Shown here: piece by piece, positions 61,334 to 64,000 of the stretch
Numbering within the stretch: position 1 is the first letter of the stretch
How the letters are laid out: each line of letters begins with the position of its first letter
Assembly: GCA_040772305.1 (NCBI GenBank)
Contig: JAXGYK010000001.1
Span: 1 to 64,000, forward strand
Source: Mesolinea sp040772305
GTDB taxonomy: Bacteria; Chloroflexota; Anaerolineae; Anaerolineales; Anaerolineaceae
Direction: 5' to 3'
Length of the DNA stretch: 64,000 bases
Position numbers and translations under genes: made by a program
The notes under the pieces: model-generated
The model's database searches: none
Told to the model about the DNA's origin: nothing
What the model saw: only the letters and a program-made list of their open reading frames with translations

Positions 61334-61708
61334 GTAACCCTCGCTCGCGTCTGAAACATGACTTTAAATATTATCGTGATGAGATTAGGTTTTTGTAAAC
61401 TCTTGTGCACGTCCTTGCTCGTCGTTACTGATGCATTCAAAAATGCATAACTGCAATTTGTGCAGTTCATTAAACATCATCAGTGGATTGGGCAGCGGCA
61501 CAGAAATAGCTGTGCAGGCACCTTATCCTTTTCAAGATAATAATTCTATCCAGACTATTCCCTAATCCTAGTTCATAAGCTACGGATATTGCAAAAGTCA
61601 TAACCGCCTGAATAAAGGGCGTTTTCTTGTCTCACTCGTTTCATGAGTTTAACTACGAAGAGGCTGCCAGAGCAGCCCCTTTTCTTAGTGTTGGTTTGGG
61701 TACCAATG
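61334..61708. other. Intergenic stretch with hairpins
   Basis: No gene supported. It contains an AACTGCA-ATTTG-TGCAGTT hairpin near 61450, a short CGCC/GGCG hairpin followed by TTTTCTT near 61605-61630, and a GAGGCTGC/GCAGCCCC hairpin at ~61661-61680 that can end the reverse-strand SDR operon. A TTTCATGAGTTTAA-type motif here resembles one near 27740. Confidence 0.45.
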
Positions 61709-62446
61709 TCAGCGCATCGTCAAGCCGCCATCGACCTCCAGTGTCGTACCAGTAACATAGGAACCGAGTTCCGAAACAAAGAAGTACACTACCCGGGCAA
61801 TATCCAGGGGTGTCCCAAGCCTTTTCAAAGGAACAGATGCAGGGTTATCCTCGCGTTCACGGGTCATATCGGTAAGAATATAACCAGGACATATCGCATT
61901 AGAGGTTATATTATGAGGTGCACCCACACGAGCCAGCGATTTTGTAAGACTAATTAAACCAGCTTTCGAAGCAGCGTAATCCGGTCCAACAATTGGGCCT
62001 CCATTCAAGCCTGCAATCGAAGCAATGTTAACAATCCTGCCGGCTTTTTGATTGATCATCACAGGTAAAATTAGTCGAGAACAAGCAAATGCTCCAGTAA
62101 GGTTGATTGCAAGAGTGCGTTGCCAGGTCTTCAAGTCTGTCTCAAGGAAGGGGGTCGAATTAAGTACCCCTGCATTGTTCACCAAGATGTCGATCTGACC
62201 AAACTTATTTAAAACCTTTTCAACAACTGATTCTATTGTCTCGGTAGCGCTGACATCCAGATATAAACCCATAACATTTAAGCCTTCAGCGGAAAGCTTA
62301 GCTGCAGCCCTTTCTGCCTCTTCTAAATCCAAGTCAGCAAGAACAATCGAGGCGCCTTTTTTAGCGAGGAATTTCGCTGATGCAGCGCCTATTCCCCGGG
62401 CGCCCCCTGTGATGAAAGCCGTCTTTCCATTGAGATCATTACTCAT
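61709..62446 (-). CDS. Short-chain dehydrogenase/reductase
   Basis: 245 residues, classical SDR: TGGARGIGAASAKFLAKKGA (cofactor loop), Asp at the end of strand 2 (VLADLDLEEA) suggesting NAD(H) preference, NNAGVLNS, active-site Ser in ASIAGLNGG with YAASKAG (Tyr and Lys). A FabG-, acetoin/diacetyl-reductase- or sugar-alcohol-dehydrogenase-like role cannot be told apart. Same strand as the VOC and E2 genes upstream, 23-base spacing. Confidence 0.9.
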   Translation of the reverse strand: MSNDLNGKTAFITGGARGIGAASAKFLAKKGASIVLADLDLEEAERAAAKLSAEGLNVMGLYLDVSATETIESVVEKVLNKFGQIDILVNNAGVLNSTPFLETDLKTWQRTLAINLTGAFACSRLILPVMINQKAGRIVNIASIAGLNGGPIVGPDYAASKAGLISLTKSLARVGAPHNITSNAICPGYILTDMTREREDNPASVPLKRLGTPLDIARVVYFFVSELGSYVTGTTLEVDGGLTMR

Positions 62447-62469
62447 TACGCAATGCCTTAGGCTTATTC

Positions 62470-62970
62470 CTAATCATCCTTGCCGTCGGTGGCAGCATCC
62501 ACGATGCTGTTCATCAATTCCACTGCAAAGCCTAATTTATCCTCGGTATCATAAAAGACCCACTCTTTACCAAGGTTCTTTCCTACAGATGCACCCATCT
62601 GGGAGATATTAATACCCTTGCTCTCGAAATACTTTCTGATTGGCTCATGCCTAGGTACACTAAATTTAATATGATGCAGCCCCATGCCACCATTCGCTTT
62701 TAGAAAATCCGACCAGATGTTTTCACCTTCAACTGGCTGGATCAACTCTAGCTCAATGTTTCCCATATCGAAAAAGCAAAACTTTGCTTTAAACTTAGCG
62801 GGTTTTCCCTGATACATCATTTTTACATCTTGACCCTCGGGAGGGAAATCTACTATCCTAAAGGGGCCAAAACCTAAGATTTCCTCAAGGTTCTTTACAA
62901 CGGGTTCGAGATCTTCAACGATCATGCCAATTTGGATTGGGTTTAAAAAAGTCTGTTTATCTATATTCAT
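62470..62970 (-). CDS. VOC-superfamily protein, methylmalonyl-CoA-epimerase-like
   Basis: 166 residues in two beta-alpha-beta-beta-beta halves: IQIGMIVEDLEPVVKNLEEI, IELELIQPVEGEN, GLHHIKFSVPRHEPIRKYFE and FAVELMN. His/Glu positions suit a divalent-metal site. Methylmalonyl-CoA epimerase, glyoxalase or a ring-cleaving dioxygenase-like role are all possible; there is no supporting mutase gene here. It follows the E2 gene by 20 bases. Confidence 0.78.
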   Translation of the reverse strand: MNIDKQTFLNPIQIGMIVEDLEPVVKNLEEILGFGPFRIVDFPPEGQDVKMMYQGKPAKFKAKFCFFDMGNIELELIQPVEGENIWSDFLKANGGMGLHHIKFSVPRHEPIRKYFESKGINISQMGASVGKNLGKEWVFYDTEDKLGFAVELMNSIVDAATDGKDD

Positions 62971-62990
62971 TAGTATTCTCCATTCTCCTA

Positions 62991-64000
62991 TTATTGTTGA
63001 TTCAGGATCAAAAACGGGTTCTCTGTTACTGCTTTGATATCTCGGAGCAGTCTTGCAGCAACAGCGCCATCCACCATTGCATGGTCAAAGCTTAATCCGT
63101 AATTAATGCGTTTTCGTACAACAAGCTCACCATTGTAAGCCACAGGAACATCAAGGATCGCCCCCACCCCTAAGATCGCACATTGATTCCCGTTGATGAT
63201 CGGGTCAAAAGATTCGACACCTAAACTACCCAAATTTGTTATCGTAAAAGTGCCCCCTTCCAATTCATTAATCTCAATCCTACCTTCTTCAGCTTTCTGC
63301 GCTAGCTTCGATATTCGGTTGGTAATCTCCTGCAAATTCAGGCGATCAACATTACGAATAACTGGTGTTACCAATCCTTTAGGAACTTCCATCGCAATGC
63401 AGATATTAATCTCATTCGAGAGCACAATGCCGTCTTCTGCTGAAATCGAATTGAGTTGAGGGTTAGCCCTGAGAGCCCAGGCAACAATTTTCATCAATAA
63501 TGCATTTAGACTTACCCGTTCGCTATCCTCATAGCTTCGTCTCCAAGCCAACAAGCCTTCGCAATCTGCACTAGCCTGTAGCGTCACACGCGGTTTGTTG
63601 CAATTACTATTTACCATATGAGCCGCGATCGAACGCCGCGTGGGAGTAAAAGGCAGAAACTGACCAGTCTGTTCCTCAACAGGTTTTTCAACTTTTACAG
63701 GTTCCTTTAAGTACTTGAGTACATCTGCCTTGGTAATCCGTAATCCTGACTTCCTGGGAGATAGTTCATTAATATCAATCCCAAAATTGGCTGCTGTTTT
63801 GCGTGCCAAGGGAGAGATGCGAAGTTTAGCACCTTTTTTCACAGGCTTGGTCTGAGGTTCTGGAACTACAGATACAGGTGTTTCGCGTTTATCAACGCGT
63901 ATTGTAGTATCACCTTCCAGCACAATGCTTGCTGCATCTTCACCCTCTTCAAGCAGAACCGCAATCTTAGCTTGGATCGGGACAGTATCTCCTTCGGCTA
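62991..64000 (-). CDS. 2-oxo acid dehydrogenase E2 component (dihydrolipoyl acyltransferase), 5' end beyond window
   Basis: The frame is open to the right edge; bases 63924-64000 encode the end of a lipoyl domain (AEGDTVPIQAKIAVLLEEGE), so the internal GTG at 63923 is not the start. A peripheral subunit-binding domain (ISPLARKTAANFGIDINEL) and the catalytic acyltransferase domain follow, with SFDHAMVDGAVAARLL replacing the usual DHRxxDG and GTFTITNLGSLG. It is part of a pyruvate-, acetoin- or branched-chain-type complex whose E1 genes should lie outside to the right. Confidence 0.88.
   Translation of the reverse strand, partial: AEGDTVPIQAKIAVLLEEGEDAASIVLEGDTTIRVDKRETPVSVVPEPQTKPVKKGAKLRISPLARKTAANFGIDINELSPRKSGLRITKADVLKYLKEPVKVEKPVEEQTGQFLPFTPTRRSIAAHMVNSNCNKPRVTLQASADCEGLLAWRRSYEDSERVSLNALLMKIVAWALRANPQLNSISAEDGIVLSNEINICIAMEVPKGLVTPVIRNVDRLNLQEITNRISKLAQKAEEGRIEINELEGGTFTITNLGSLGVESFDPIINGNQCAILGVGAILDVPVAYNGELVVRKRINYGLSFDHAMVDGAVAARLLRDIKAVTENPFLILNQQ

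Noticed and set aside
62991..63923. E2 gene starting at the GTG at 63923
   Set aside because: The frame continues upstream to the window edge and encodes the end of a lipoyl domain, so the gene is 5'-truncated by the window, not complete.

Overview
The window looks like a chromosome segment from an anaerobic, fermentative bacterium, most plausibly Chloroflexota (Anaerolineae-like). The main clue is the substrate-binding lipoprotein at 37.5-38.7 kb: its lipobox Cys is followed by a long Ala/Pro/Thr/Glu linker, a style I associate with that group. This is inference from style, not a placement. The stretch 2.7-14.7 kb instead reads like Clostridia: a giant InlB-repeat/MBG-repeat surface protein, a PilT-GspF-DUF4860 pilus-like operon and a BTAD regulator. 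It lies exactly between two copies of an initiator-tRNA 3' end.

Layout. 0-2.1 kb: two thioredoxin-fold proteins, an XdhC-family protein and a thioredoxin-type arsenate reductase. 2.46-26.5 kb: four same-orientation copies of the 3' half of an initiator tRNA (2461, 15053, 24502, 26461) frame three cargo segments. These are the Clostridia-like segment; an IS481 / SIR2-HerA defence pair / IS481 segment followed by a cobalamin riboswitch, a decayed cobD end and cobT-cobS-cbiR-cobU; and a TetR plus membrane-protein module. No integrase is visible.

26.7-45.3 kb is the most unusual part. LysR and acylating aldehyde dehydrogenase genes are followed by shikimate-pathway paralogues: AroD, a chorismate-synthase-like protein lacking the GESHG histidine, an EPSP-synthase-like protein with altered substrate-site residues, AroE, and a 38-residue AroQ-like fragment. 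These are mixed with an AP-endonuclease-2-fold TIM barrel, a ThDP-dependent enzyme, a DinB-like protein, a citrate-synthase/citryl-CoA-lyase-like protein, an FAD oxidoreductase, a ferredoxin/FrhB-like protein, a NitT/TauT-type ABC importer and an MFS carrier. DAHP synthase, dehydroquinate synthase and shikimate kinase are absent. I read this as a dedicated carbocycle pathway with transport and CoA chemistry rather than housekeeping aromatic amino acid synthesis. The MFS gene is cleanly interrupted by an IS481 element.

48.1-60.2 kb: an L-xylulose/L-lyxose-type pentose module (LyxK-like kinase, UlaE/SgbU-like 3-epimerase, AraD/SgbE-like 4-epimerase, BtpA/SgcQ protein) and a LacI regulator. Diverging from LacI is an operon with a strong promoter overlapping a consensus LacI-family operator. 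It encodes a COG4091-type dehydrogenase and a NitT/TauT-type importer with two permeases and two complementary, asymmetric ATPases. After another IS481 copy come an SDR, a VOC protein and the 3' part of a 2-oxoacid dehydrogenase E2 gene that runs off the window end.

Mobile DNA: two IS481-family elements, each present as two copies with identical transposases and intact 7-bp target duplications, and one IS5/IS1182-like element with a 6-bp duplication. No CRISPR array, rRNA operon or clearly functional complete tRNA gene was seen.
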